Shown: one piece after another, positions 31,948-39,659 of the stretch
How the letters are laid out: every line of letters starts with the position of its first letter
Numbering within the stretch: position 1 is the first letter of the stretch
DNA from: Microbispora siamensis
Lineage (GTDB): Bacteria; Actinomycetota; Actinomycetes; Streptosporangiales; Streptosporangiaceae
Direction of reading: 5' to 3'
DNA length: 49,407 nt
Assembly: GCF_016863095.1 (NCBI RefSeq)
Contig: NZ_BOOF01000065.1
Coordinates: forward strand, 1-49,407
Position numbers and translations under genes: made by a program
The notes under the pieces: model-generated
Seen by the model: only the letters and a program-made list of their open reading frames with translations
The model's database searches: none
What the model was told of the DNA's origin: nothing

Positions 31948-31971
31948 CTCTCGTCTCCGACGAGACGAGAG
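31948..31971. promoter_or_regulatory. Perfect 24-base palindrome before the GST gene
   Basis: CTCTCGTCTC and GAGACGAGAG are perfect 10-base arms with a 4-base centre, 12 bases from the GTG start. The symmetry suits a TetR/MarR-type operator; as RNA it would form a hairpin close to the ribosome site. Confidence 0.55.
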
Positions 31972-32107
31972 TAACGGGAGCCGGTGACATGACCGCCACG
32001 GTGTCGGCGGCGCCGATACGGCATCCCGGGGACGGCGGTGCCGCGCCTGCGCGCCGCGCGTGACCGGTGCGGGGCGGGGGCGCCGCCCGCCGTCGGCCGG
32101 GGTCCGG

Positions 32108-32584
32108 TCAGTGGGCCGGGCCCATGTGCGCCGATCCCGTCGTGCGGAAGCCGCCGGGCTGCCCGCGCTCCATCATGCCGAACCGCATGGTCGCGAGACC
32201 GAAGAGCAGGATGAGCGCGCCCACGATCACGTTGCTGATGATCGTCGCGGTGGTCGCCATGCCCCCGCGGATCACCCAGGGGGCGATGATGGTCCAGATA
32301 CCGAGCAGCGGGGCGACCCAGGAGATTCCGTAGGTGCGCCCGAACGCCGAGCTGTACCCCATCGCCAGGAGCGCCACGGCGAGGCCCGTGATCAGATTGT
32401 TCACGGCAAGCGGAGTTCGCGTGCCGCTGAATCCGACGATCCACGGCGAGAGCGCTAGATACAGGCCGCTCAGGAGCGTGAGCCCGTCGGCGAGTTGCGC
32501 GGCGGGATTCGCCGCGGCGGCCTCGTAGCGAGCGCGCATCTGCATGATGTCGGGATGCGTCCCGATGTCGGCACCGTGTGTCAT
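32108..32584 (-). CDS. SPW-repeat membrane protein
   Basis: A 158-residue membrane protein with four hydrophobic helices and the SPW signature twice: ALSPWIVGFSG (near residue 45) and IAPWVIRGG (near 100). A hydrophilic N-terminal part comes first (THGADIGTHPDIMQMRARYE). The role of the family is not known. The ATG at 32584 follows GAAGGGTGG. It lies alone between the GST and CsbD genes. Confidence 0.88.
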   Translation of the reverse strand: MTHGADIGTHPDIMQMRARYEAAAANPAAQLADGLTLLSGLYLALSPWIVGFSGTRTPLAVNNLITGLAVALLAMGYSSAFGRTYGISWVAPLLGIWTIIAPWVIRGGMATTATIISNVIVGALILLFGLATMRFGMMERGQPGGFRTTGSAHMGPAH

Positions 32585-32774
32585 ACGTCACACCACCCTT
32601 CAGAGGTGTGTGCTGAAGTTCTTATTCCTAGCGTACGCCCGATTCGTCACTTTTTCCCGTTTTGGTGGGATTGTGTTTGCGGGGTGTGAGCGGCGACACG
32701 CCGGGTGGCGTTTAGCCCCTTCACCAGGGGAAAGAGGGAGTTCGTCAGCTTCTGGAACCGAGAGGAGCGCCCGG

Positions 32775-32969
32775 ATGAGCACGGAGGACAAGTTCCGCAA
32801 CAAGTCGGAAGAGGTCGCCGGCAAGGCCAAGGAGGGGCTCGGCAGGGTCACCGACGACGAGAGCCTGGAGGCCGAGGGCCGGGCCGACCAGTCCAAGAGC
32901 CACATGAAGCAGGCCGGCGAGAAGGTCAAGGACGCCGCCGGCAAGGTGAAGGACGCCTTCAAGGACTGA
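32775..32969 (+). CDS. CsbD-like general stress protein
   Basis: A 64-residue, highly charged protein of the CsbD family. The pattern KFRNKSEEVAGKAKEGLGRVTDD with Lys/Glu/Asp-rich helices and a repeat of GEKVKDAAGKVKDAFKD is typical. Such small proteins rise in general stress under alternative sigma factors; their action is unknown. The ATG at 32775 is fixed by GAGGAG seven bases upstream. A short hairpin follows. Confidence 0.9.
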   Translation: MSTEDKFRNKSEEVAGKAKEGLGRVTDDESLEAEGRADQSKSHMKQAGEKVKDAAGKVKDAFKD

Positions 32970-32973
32970 CCGG

Positions 32974-32992
32974 CCCGCGACGATTTCGCGGG
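32974..32992 (+). terminator. Terminator after the CsbD gene
   Basis: CCCGCGA-cgatt-TCGCGGG, a 7-base-pair stem, starts four bases after the CsbD stop codon. Confidence 0.55.
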
Positions 32993-33147
32993 AGGCGACA
33001 GGCCGTACAGGGCCCGTGCGGACGGGCCGGTGGCCGTCGCCGGGGGGCGAGGGGCCGCCGAGCCGGGCGTGATGTGCCCGGCGCTCCCGTCCCCCTTGAT
33101 GGTGGAGAGCGGCCGGCTCCCTGGGGGAGCCGGCTTCCGCGTTCACC

Positions 33148-33190
33148 GGACGTTCACTGTGGGGCGTCCACTTGCGGGACGTTCAGTGTG
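33148..33190. repeat. Direct repeat GGACGTTCA(C/G)TGTG, 29-base period
   Basis: Two copies (33148-33161 and 33177-33190) differ at one base of 14. They lie in the non-coding DNA between the CsbD gene and the small minus-strand gene. A paired protein-binding site is possible; no function is evident. Confidence 0.5.
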
Positions 33191-33297
33191 CTTTCGCCGG
33201 CTGCGGCTCCTGTGGTGACGGGCGCCGTCCCCGGACTCGTGGTTCGGGACTTTCGGGCCGGCGGCACCGGCCCGCGATGACCAAAGACGTGCGCCGG

Positions 33298-33423
33298 TCA
33301 GGCCGCGTGCGGCAGCGAGACGCGGAAGGTCGACGTCAGAAGAGCCTGGACGAGACGCACGAGCAGCGCCTCCAGGACCATGAGGGCCGCCCGGGAGAGT
33401 ACGGCGGCGAGGAACTCAGACAC
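33298..33423 (-). CDS. Small amphipathic/hydrophobic protein of 41 residues
   Basis: A short frame starting with GTG at 33423, with GAGGTG six bases upstream, reads MSEFLAAVLSRAALMVLEAL and continues LLVRLVQALLTSTF before a short polar tail. One long hydrophobic or amphipathic helix is predicted, so membrane association is likely. The leading residues in the longer frame are not protein-like, and the Shine-Dalgarno supports the short form. Small proteins of this look occur in actinomycetes; I cannot give a function. It stands alone. Confidence 0.5.
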   Translation of the reverse strand: MSEFLAAVLSRAALMVLEALLVRLVQALLTSTFRVSLPHAA

Positions 33424-33709
33424 TTCACACCTCAGTAGGACAAATCGGCTTCTAGGGAAGAGTGACGCATCAACCTCCCAAAACGGCGTAGTTAAGGTTA
33501 CCGTTCGGTGAGCGGTCGGTGACCGTTGCGGATACACGTCCTGATCATGCGTTCCCTGCCGTGTCCCCGATCATGATTTGCCCCCGGCGCGGGGCGTGAG
33601 CGTGCCCCGGCCCCGCCTGGTCCCCGTGCCGGTCCTCCGCCGGCTGTCTCTGGGCGCGCGCCGCTCGCGCGGTGCCGCCGGTTCGCGGACCCGCGCGAGG
33701 CGCCCTGCG

Positions 33710-34375
33710 TTATTTGGCGCCGGCCCTGCTGCGCCGGGTGGTGGTGGCGGGGGTCTTCGCCTCGCCCTTGGCCGAGGTGGCCCTCCTCCCGGCCGTCCGG
33801 CCTGTCGCCGGCGCCGCAGGCTCCTGCATGGCTCCGGCCCCGGTCGCGGCCGTCCCCGGTGTGGGCGCGGCCGTCCCGCGGGTCTCCCTCTGCGGGCCGC
33901 CGAACGGGGACCAGCGCTGCTCGCGGCCCCTGGCGCGCTGCGCGATCATCGTTCCCGCGCCGATCGCCGCCGCCACCGGCCACTCCAGGATGCCGAGCGC
34001 GGCCAGCGCACCGAGACCGCCGTAGTACATGATCCGCTCGGGCGGCGGAAGGAACGTGCGGGCGACGTCCACGGCGTGCCCGACGTCCTGGCCGCTGATG
34101 TGCGGCATGCCGACGTGCGGCAGGTGCATTTCGGGCGCCCGCAGCTGGACTCTCAGGAACGGCAGGTTCAGGTCCAGCTGGGGCCGGTGCTCCTCCTTCA
34201 TCTCCATGCCCGGGCCGGTGGGCGGAGCCGGAGTGGGCGTGGGTGTTGGCGTGGGCGGCTTGGTCGTCGTCCGGGCACGGGTCGTCCGGCCCCGGGCGGT
34301 CGTCGTGCCGGTCGTGGCCGTGCCGGCAGGCGTGCCTGCCGTGGTCGTGCCCGGCGTCGCCTCGGTCGTGGTCAT
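33710..34375 (-). CDS. Hypothetical protein with Thr/Pro-rich ends and a hydrophobic centre
   Basis: A 221-residue protein I do not recognise. Residues 1-53 are Thr/Pro/Ala-rich with a PTPTPTP run. The middle (about 60-150) looks folded, with LPFLRVQLRAPEMHLPHVGMPHISGQ, a short His-Pro rich strip, and then a hydrophobic segment YYGGLGALAALGILEWPVAAAIGAGTMIA (29 residues as a span, 117-145) that could cross the membrane. The C-terminal 70 residues are basic and low-complexity. The ATG at 34375 has GGGGGAGGA upstream, so it is truly translated. The basic tail could bind DNA or an acidic surface. Confidence 0.65.
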   Translation of the reverse strand: MTTTEATPGTTTAGTPAGTATTGTTTARGRTTRARTTTKPPTPTPTPTPAPPTGPGMEMKEEHRPQLDLNLPFLRVQLRAPEMHLPHVGMPHISGQDVGHAVDVARTFLPPPERIMYYGGLGALAALGILEWPVAAAIGAGTMIAQRARGREQRWSPFGGPQRETRGTAAPTPGTAATGAGAMQEPAAPATGRTAGRRATSAKGEAKTPATTTRRSRAGAK

Positions 34376-34559
34376 GGATCCTCCCCCGATGACGTGTCTC
34401 CCGACGCGGATCTGTGCCCGACCCGCGAGAGCTTCGGGAAAATGACCTTTCTATCCTCTATCGAGCCCCCTGTGGTTGCTGGTGCTGATAGCGACTATTT
34501 GCCTACTTTTGCCGGTGCTTTCGTCTCCGTACGCCCCTGCGCGAGGATGACGGGCATGA

Positions 34560-34955
34560 CACGGCCGCCTCGACGTGCTCGTGCACCCGGGCGGGGCCGG
34601 GACCCGTCCCCAGCTCAAGGACCCGGACCACCTCGCGTGGGTGCGGGACCTGCGCGCACGCGTGCCCCTGATGACCAGCGTCTGCACCGGATCGCTCGTC
34701 TTCGCCGCGGCCGGGCTGCTGGCGGGCCGCCCCGCGACAACCCACTGGGGCGCCCTCGACCTGCTCGCCGAGCTGGACCCGACCGTCGACGTCCGGCGCG
34801 AGGAGCGCTTCGTCGACGACGGTGACGTCGTCACCTCGTCCGGGGTGTCGGCGGGCATCGACATGGCGCTCCACCTGGTGGCACGGCTCGCGGGGGTCGA
34901 GCGGGCCCGCGAGGTGCGCCGGCACATGCAGTACGACCCCGAGCCACCGGTTTGA
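34560..34955 (+). pseudogene. 5'-truncated DJ-1/PfpI family gene
   Basis: The frame reads RLDVLVHPGGAGTRP, then TSVCTGSLVFAAAGLLAGRPATTHW with the nucleophile-elbow cysteine, then the C-terminal part to EPPV. It matches the last two thirds of a DJ-1/PfpI domain (isonitrile hydratase/GATase1-like). The first 55-60 residues, including the first strand and the acidic residue, are missing: a stop codon (34557-34559) precedes HGRLDV and the DNA further left is not homologous. A start at a GTG at 34575 could give a fragment only. Most likely a decayed remnant; a frameshift-repaired gene is not possible with the visible sequence. Confidence 0.65.
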
Positions 34956-34958
34956 CGG

Positions 34959-34980
34959 CTCGACCGGTCTACCGGTCGAG
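34959..34980. terminator. Hairpin over the stop of the M24 gene
   Basis: CTCGACCGGT and ACCGGTCGAG are perfect 10-base arms with a 2-base centre. The hairpin covers the stop codon of the minus-strand M24 gene and lies just past the DJ-1 remnant, so it can end transcription from both sides. Confidence 0.5.
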
Positions 34981-35973
34981 GACGTGCAGCGCGCGGGAGC
35001 CGGTGCTGAGCAGCTCCGGCCCCTCCACACCGCACACGACCACGTCGGCCACCCGGGCGCCGAAGAGGTCGGGCAGGTAGATGGCGGGCTCCAGGCATAC
35101 GGTCATCCCGGCCTCGAACCTCTCCCCGGCCGCCAGCCAGGGCCCCTCCGCCGGGCTCAGTCCGATGCCCCGGCCGGCTCGGACGGCGGCGTAGTCGCCG
35201 TAACCGCTGCCGTCGATGACCTCGCCGGCGATCGTCGCGGCCTCTGCGCAGGCCACCCCGGGCCGTACGCGGTCGACGGCGGCCCGCTGGGCGGCGAGGA
35301 CGACCGAATACATGGCGTCGAAGTCCTCCGGCGGCTCGGCCACCGCGAAGACCCGGGCGACCTCGGCGCAGTAGCCGTTCCAGCGTCCGCCGACCGAGAC
35401 GAGCAGCGCGTCGCCGGGATTGATCACCCGCTCGCACGGCCGGTGACGCGCGTCGGCGGAGTGCTCGCCCGCGGCGACGAGCACGGAGGGCGCCCCTTCG
35501 CAGCCCGTCTCTGCGAGCATCGCCCGCAGCCTGCGGGCCATCGCCAGCTCGGTGGCGCCGAACCACGTCAGCTCGCGCGCGGCGAGCAGCACGGCGTCGG
35601 CCGCCGCGGCGGCATGCCGCATCGCGGTCACCTCGTCGGCCCGCTTGCGCAGGCGGAGCGGCGCGAGCACGGCCGAGGCCAGCACGAGTTCCGCGTCCAG
35701 GCGCAGCGCGAACAGCTCGGCGGCGTGCATCTGCGGGTCCACCGCCACGCGGCGGGCCGTCGGCGGCACGAGGGCCGCCGCCTGCGCGGGGTCGTCGGCC
35801 GGGGCGGGCGGCCCGTCGAGCGCCACCACGAGGTAGCTCTCCTCGCCGCCCGCGGCCGACAGCGGGGCCGCCCGCAGATACCGGAAGTCCGGGGAGGGCC
35901 GCAGCACGAGGGCGTCGATGCCCGCCCCGGCCATCCCGGCGCGCACGTCCTCCAGCATGAGCGGGTCGATCAT
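34969..35973 (-). CDS. M24 (pita-bread) peptidase homologue lacking most metal ligands
   Basis: A 334-residue protein with an N-terminal creatinase-like domain (1-115) and a C-terminal M24 domain. Family landmarks are present (GEHSADARHRP, INPGDALLVSVGG, GYCAEVARVF, CLEPAIYLPD), but four of the five canonical metal ligands are changed: D to S193, D to E204, H to R268 in GRGIGLSPAE, and the last E to A309; only E295 remains. It is thus unlikely to be a working Xaa-Pro aminopeptidase or prolidase; it may be a metal-free hydrolase like creatinase or a binding protein. Its ATG overlaps the stop of the upstream ATPase gene (ATGA), so it is co-translated with a peptide importer. Confidence 0.82.
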   Translation of the reverse strand: MIDPLMLEDVRAGMAGAGIDALVLRPSPDFRYLRAAPLSAAGGEESYLVVALDGPPAPADDPAQAAALVPPTARRVAVDPQMHAAELFALRLDAELVLASAVLAPLRLRKRADEVTAMRHAAAAADAVLLAARELTWFGATELAMARRLRAMLAETGCEGAPSVLVAAGEHSADARHRPCERVINPGDALLVSVGGRWNGYCAEVARVFAVAEPPEDFDAMYSVVLAAQRAAVDRVRPGVACAEAATIAGEVIDGSGYGDYAAVRAGRGIGLSPAEGPWLAAGERFEAGMTVCLEPAIYLPDLFGARVADVVVCGVEGPELLSTGSRALHVLDR

Positions 35974-36917
35974 GGCGTGGAGGACGACTCCGGCGCGTGC
36001 AGCCAGCAGGCCGCCGGTCCGAAGTCCGGCTCCCGCTCCCGGCACACGTCCATGACGAACGGGCAGCGGGGGTGGAACCGGCAGCCCGCCGGGGGATCGG
36101 CGGGGTCGGGCACGTCCCCGGGCAGCTCGGCGGGCAGCACCCCGGCGCCGTCGGGGGAGGGGATCGCGGCGAGCAGCGCCCGCGTGTACGGGTGCTTCGG
36201 GTCGGCCCACACCTCCGCGGTCGGCCCGGTCTCCACGACCTTGCCGAGGTACATGACCGCGATCCGGTCGGCGATCAGCCGTACGACGGACAGGTCGTGG
36301 CTGATGAACAGCAGGCCCGCGCCGGACTCCACGGCGAGGTCGCGCATCAGCCGGGCCACCTGCGCCTGGGCCGAGGCGTCCAGGGCGGAGATGGGCTCGT
36401 CCCCGATCAGCAGCGACGGCCGGGCGGCGAGCGCCCGCGCGATCGCGACGCGCTGCCGCTGCCCCCCGGAGAACTCGTGCGGGTATCGGCCGGCGAACGC
36501 GCGCGGCAGCCCGACCCGTTCGAGCAGGTCGGCGGGCTCGGTCGCGGTGTCGCCCGCCGTACGCAGCCCGTCGGCGATCTGCGCGCCCACGCGGCGGCGC
36601 GGGTTCAGCGAGGAGTACGGATCCTGGAACACCATCTGCACGCCGGTCAGCGCCGGGTCCCTGCGGCGCAGCCCGAGGGGCGTCACCGGGTGCCCGCCGA
36701 CGAGGATCCGTCCCGAGGCCGCGCCGTGCAGCCCGCACACCGCCCGGGCCAGGGTGGACTTGCCGCACCCCGACTCGCCGACCAGGCCGACGACCTCGCC
36801 GGCGGCGACGTGCAGGCTGGCCCCGGCCACGGCCCGCACGACCGGGCGGCCCGGCGTGCGGTGCTCCACGACCAGGTCCTCCACGGACAACAGGGGCCCA
36901 GTCAGAGGCACGGTCAT
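35970..36917 (-). CDS. Oligopeptide/dipeptide ABC transporter ATPase (DppF/OppF type)
   Basis: A 315-residue ATPase of the peptide importer. Walker A GESGCGKST, signature FSGGQRQRVAIARAL, Walker B LLIGDEPISALD and the switch His in FISHD are all intact. The C-terminal oligo_HPY region has HPYTRALLAAIPSP and the iron-sulfur-type cysteine motif CRFHPRCPFVMDVC. The ATG at 36917 overlaps the stop of the partner ATPase gene. It pairs with that protein as a heterodimer on the inner face of the membrane. Confidence 0.93.
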   Translation of the reverse strand: MTVPLTGPLLSVEDLVVEHRTPGRPVVRAVAGASLHVAAGEVVGLVGESGCGKSTLARAVCGLHGAASGRILVGGHPVTPLGLRRRDPALTGVQMVFQDPYSSLNPRRRVGAQIADGLRTAGDTATEPADLLERVGLPRAFAGRYPHEFSGGQRQRVAIARALAARPSLLIGDEPISALDASAQAQVARLMRDLAVESGAGLLFISHDLSVVRLIADRIAVMYLGKVVETGPTAEVWADPKHPYTRALLAAIPSPDGAGVLPAELPGDVPDPADPPAGCRFHPRCPFVMDVCREREPDFGPAACWLHAPESSSTP

Positions 36918-37717
36918 GGCGAGTTCTCCCCAGGAGGCACGGGCAGGGCGTCGAGCAGCGAACGGGTGTAGGGGTGGCGCGGCTCGCGCAGCACCTGGCC
37001 ACGCGGGCCGGTCTCCACGACCAGGCCGTCCTTCATCACGCTCACCTCGTCGGCGACCGCCGACATCACGCCGAGGTCGTGGGTGACGAGGAGGACGGCG
37101 AGGCCGAGGTCGTCGCACAGGCCGCGCAGCAGGCGGAGGATCCCGGCCTGCACGGTCACGTCGAGCGCGGTCGTCGGCTCGTCGGCGATCAGTACTTCGG
37201 GCTCGCAGGCCAGGGCGACGGCGATGGCGATCCGCTGCCGCATGCCGCCGGAGAACTGGTGCGGATAGCGCTTCAGCGCCTCCTCCGGGCCGGGGATGCG
37301 CACCTTGGCGAGCAGGCCGGCGGCCCGCTCGCGCGCTTCCTTCCTGCCGACGCCCAGGTGGTGGCCCATGTGCTCGGTGAGCTGCCGCTCCACCGTCAGC
37401 ATCGGGTGCAGGCTGGTCGCGGGGTCCTGGAAGACCATGGCGATCTTGGCGCCGCGCACTTGGTTGAGCTCACGGGCCGGCATCCCCAGCAGGTCCCGGC
37501 CGCCGAAGGCGATCCGCCCCGACACGCGGGAGCCGTGGGGGAGCAGGCCGAGCACGGCGAGACCGGTCATGGTCTTGCCCGAGCCGCTCTCGCCGGCGAG
37601 GCCGTGCACGCGGCCCGCCTCCAGGCTCAGGTCGACGCCGTGCAGCACGTCGTGGCCGCCGATCGACAGTCGCAGCCCCTCGATCGACAACGCGGCCGTC
37701 CCTGACTCTGCTGTCAC
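36914..37717 (-). CDS. Oligopeptide/dipeptide ABC transporter ATPase (DppD/OppD type)
   Basis: A 267-residue ATPase. Walker A GESGSGKT, Q-loop VFQDPATSLHP, signature FSGGMRQRIAIAVAL, Walker B VLIADEPTTALD and LLVTHDLG are intact. It is shorter than many DppD proteins: after HPYTRSLLDALP the protein ends, so the C-terminal cysteine domain seen in its partner is missing. The GTG start at 37717 overlaps the stop of the permease gene upstream (GTGA). Partner of the ATPase at 35970. Confidence 0.93.
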   Translation of the reverse strand: MTAESGTAALSIEGLRLSIGGHDVLHGVDLSLEAGRVHGLAGESGSGKTMTGLAVLGLLPHGSRVSGRIAFGGRDLLGMPARELNQVRGAKIAMVFQDPATSLHPMLTVERQLTEHMGHHLGVGRKEARERAAGLLAKVRIPGPEEALKRYPHQFSGGMRQRIAIAVALACEPEVLIADEPTTALDVTVQAGILRLLRGLCDDLGLAVLLVTHDLGVMSAVADEVSVMKDGLVVETGPRGQVLREPRHPYTRSLLDALPVPPGENSP

Positions 37718-38589
37718 AGCGCACGCTCCTTGATCGCCCGGGCGGTACGCGGGTCGAGCGCGTCGCGCAGCGTGTCACCGAGGAAGTTGAACGCGAGGAC
37801 GACCGTCAGGATCGCGAGCCCGGGGAACGTCGCGACCCACCAGCTGTCGAAGACGTCCACCCCGGCGGCGACCATCGCGCCCCACTCGGGGGACGGCGGC
37901 TTGGCGCCGAGCCCGAGGAACGACAGGCCCGACAGCAGCAGCAGCGCGGTGCCGATGTCGAGGGTGGCGAGCACCAGCACGGGCCCGGTGACGTTCGGCA
38001 GCACGTCCACCCGCAGCGAGCGCCAGGCGGAGAAGCCCAGCAGCCGCCCGCTCAGCACGAACTCCCGCTCCCGTACGCCGAGCACGAGCCCGCGGGTCAC
38101 CCGCGCGTACGCCGGCCAGGCGACGACGAGCACGGCGAGCACCGCGTTGCCGAGGCTCGCGCCGAGGGCGGCGGCGACGACCATCGCGAGGATGACGGTG
38201 GGGAAGGCGAACACGAGGTCGGCCAGGCGCATGATCGTCTCGTCCACCCACCGGCCGAAGTATCCGGCGCAGGCGCCGAGCAGGCCGCCGATCAGCACCG
38301 ACAGCACCACGAGCAGCAGCGTGAGCGGGATGGACACCCGCGCGCCATACATGATCCGGCTGAGGATGTCGCGGCCGAGCTGGTCGGTGCCGAGCCAGTG
38401 GCCGGGGCCGGGCGGCGCGAGCCTGGGCAGCTCCTGCGCCAGCGGGTCGTGCGGCGCGAGCACCGGCGCGGCCAGTGCGACCACGATCCAGGCCAGCGCG
38501 ACGACGGTGCCGACGATCGCCAGCGGCCGCCGCCACGCCTGCGGAAGCCGGCTCACGCGGGTGCGCGCGAACAGGCCGGCGCGCTTCAT
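37714..38589 (-). CDS. Peptide ABC transporter permease (DppC/OppC type)
   Basis: A 291-residue permease with five to six helices. It has the N-terminal OppC block (PLAIVGTVVALAWIVVALAAP, 21 residues as a span) and the HWLGTDQLGRDILSRIMYGARVS segment typical of the C-type subunit; its core is GTDQLGRD. The EAA-like loop is SAWRSLRVDVLPN. The C-terminal GDTLRDALDPR is also family-typical. The ATG at 38589 overlaps the stop of the second permease gene. It forms the channel with that partner. Confidence 0.93.
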   Translation of the reverse strand: MKRAGLFARTRVSRLPQAWRRPLAIVGTVVALAWIVVALAAPVLAPHDPLAQELPRLAPPGPGHWLGTDQLGRDILSRIMYGARVSIPLTLLLVVLSVLIGGLLGACAGYFGRWVDETIMRLADLVFAFPTVILAMVVAAALGASLGNAVLAVLVVAWPAYARVTRGLVLGVREREFVLSGRLLGFSAWRSLRVDVLPNVTGPVLVLATLDIGTALLLLSGLSFLGLGAKPPSPEWGAMVAAGVDVFDSWWVATFPGLAILTVVLAFNFLGDTLRDALDPRTARAIKERAL

Positions 38590-39659
38590 GAGACCCTCAC
38601 CCTCGGGTCGATGACGCCGTAGAGCACGTCGACGACCAGGTTGATGACGAGGTAGACCACGCCCACCACGAGACCGACGCCCATGATGGCGGGCAGGTCG
38701 AGGGTGGTGGCGCTCTTGTAGGCGTACTGGCCGACCCCCGGCCAGGCGAAGACGGCCTCCACCAGCACGGTGCCGGACAGCAGGCTGCCGAACGCCAGGC
38801 CGGCGACGGTGATGACGGGCACCAGCGCCGGGCGCAGGACGTAACGGAACAGCACCACCCGGCCGGGCAGGCCCTTGGCGCGGGCGGCGCGTACGTAGTC
38901 CTGCCCGAGCACCTCCAGCACGGCCGAGCGGGTGAACCGCGTCAGCAGGCCGATCGTGTAGAGGGCCAGCACGAGCGCCGGCGCGGCCAGGTGGCCGACG
39001 GCCGAGGAGAACACGTCCCAGCGTCCCGACAGCAGGGCGTCGACCGTGTAGAGGCCGGTTACCTGCGGCGGTGGGGTCATCCCCGGATCGATGCGGCCGC
39101 TGCCGGGGGTGACCTGCAGCCGGAAGAAGAACACGTAGAACGCCACCAGCGCGAGCCAGAACGTCGGCACCGAGATGCCGATCAGGCTCAGCACCCGCAG
39201 CACGTGGTCGGAGAGGCGGTCGCGGCGCAGCGCGGCGATCACCCCGAATCCGACGCCGAGGATCAGCGAGACGAGGATGGCCGCCCCGGCCAGCTCCAGC
39301 GTGGCCGGCACGGACTCGGCGAGGTCGTCCAGCACCGGGCGGTGGCTCTGCTGGCTCGTCCCGAGGTCGCCGTGCAGCAGCCCTTCGAGGTGCATCAGGT
39401 ATTGCTGCGGCAGCGGCCGGTCGAGGCCGTGATCGGCGCGCCACTGGGCCACGATCGCCGGGTCGCCGAGCGCCCGCTGGCCGAGGTTGGCCGACACCGG
39501 GTCGCCCGGCACCAGGTTGGTCAGCACGAAGGTGACCAGCGTGATCCCCACCGCAAGCAGCAGCGCCGTGACGATCCGCCGGACCAGGAACCGGGCGAGC
39601 GGGCTGCGCAGCGCCCGGTTCCTCGTACGGCGGCTACTTGGCGCCGAGGTCGGCGACAT
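38586..39659 (-). CDS. Peptide ABC transporter permease (DppB/OppB type)
   Basis: A 357-residue permease with six helices and the B-type signature blocks FVLTNLVPGDPVSANLG, LGTSQQSHRPVLDDLAESVP and the EAA-like loop DYVRAARAKGLPGRVVLFRYVLRPAL (core ARAKGLP). No start codon exists between the binding-protein stop and the first helix, so the ATG at 39659 is taken, inside the last 26 bases of the binding-protein gene. This adds a 27-residue basic leader that is longer than usual. It is part of a five-gene peptide importer. Confidence 0.9.
   Translation of the reverse strand: MSPTSAPSSRRTRNRALRSPLARFLVRRIVTALLLAVGITLVTFVLTNLVPGDPVSANLGQRALGDPAIVAQWRADHGLDRPLPQQYLMHLEGLLHGDLGTSQQSHRPVLDDLAESVPATLELAGAAILVSLILGVGFGVIAALRRDRLSDHVLRVLSLIGISVPTFWLALVAFYVFFFRLQVTPGSGRIDPGMTPPPQVTGLYTVDALLSGRWDVFSSAVGHLAAPALVLALYTIGLLTRFTRSAVLEVLGQDYVRAARAKGLPGRVVLFRYVLRPALVPVITVAGLAFGSLLSGTVLVEAVFAWPGVGQYAYKSATTLDLPAIMGVGLVVGVVYLVINLVVDVLYGVIDPRVRVS

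Larger units (their letters stand above)
32970..33297. other. Intergenic region with two hairpins and a direct repeat
   Basis: No gene supported in 328 bases. It holds a CsbD terminator, a second hairpin (GCCGGCTCCC-tgg-GGGAGCCGGC at 33112-33134) and a 14-base direct repeat listed separately. The second hairpin could end a short non-coding transcript, but nothing shows one. Confidence 0.45.
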
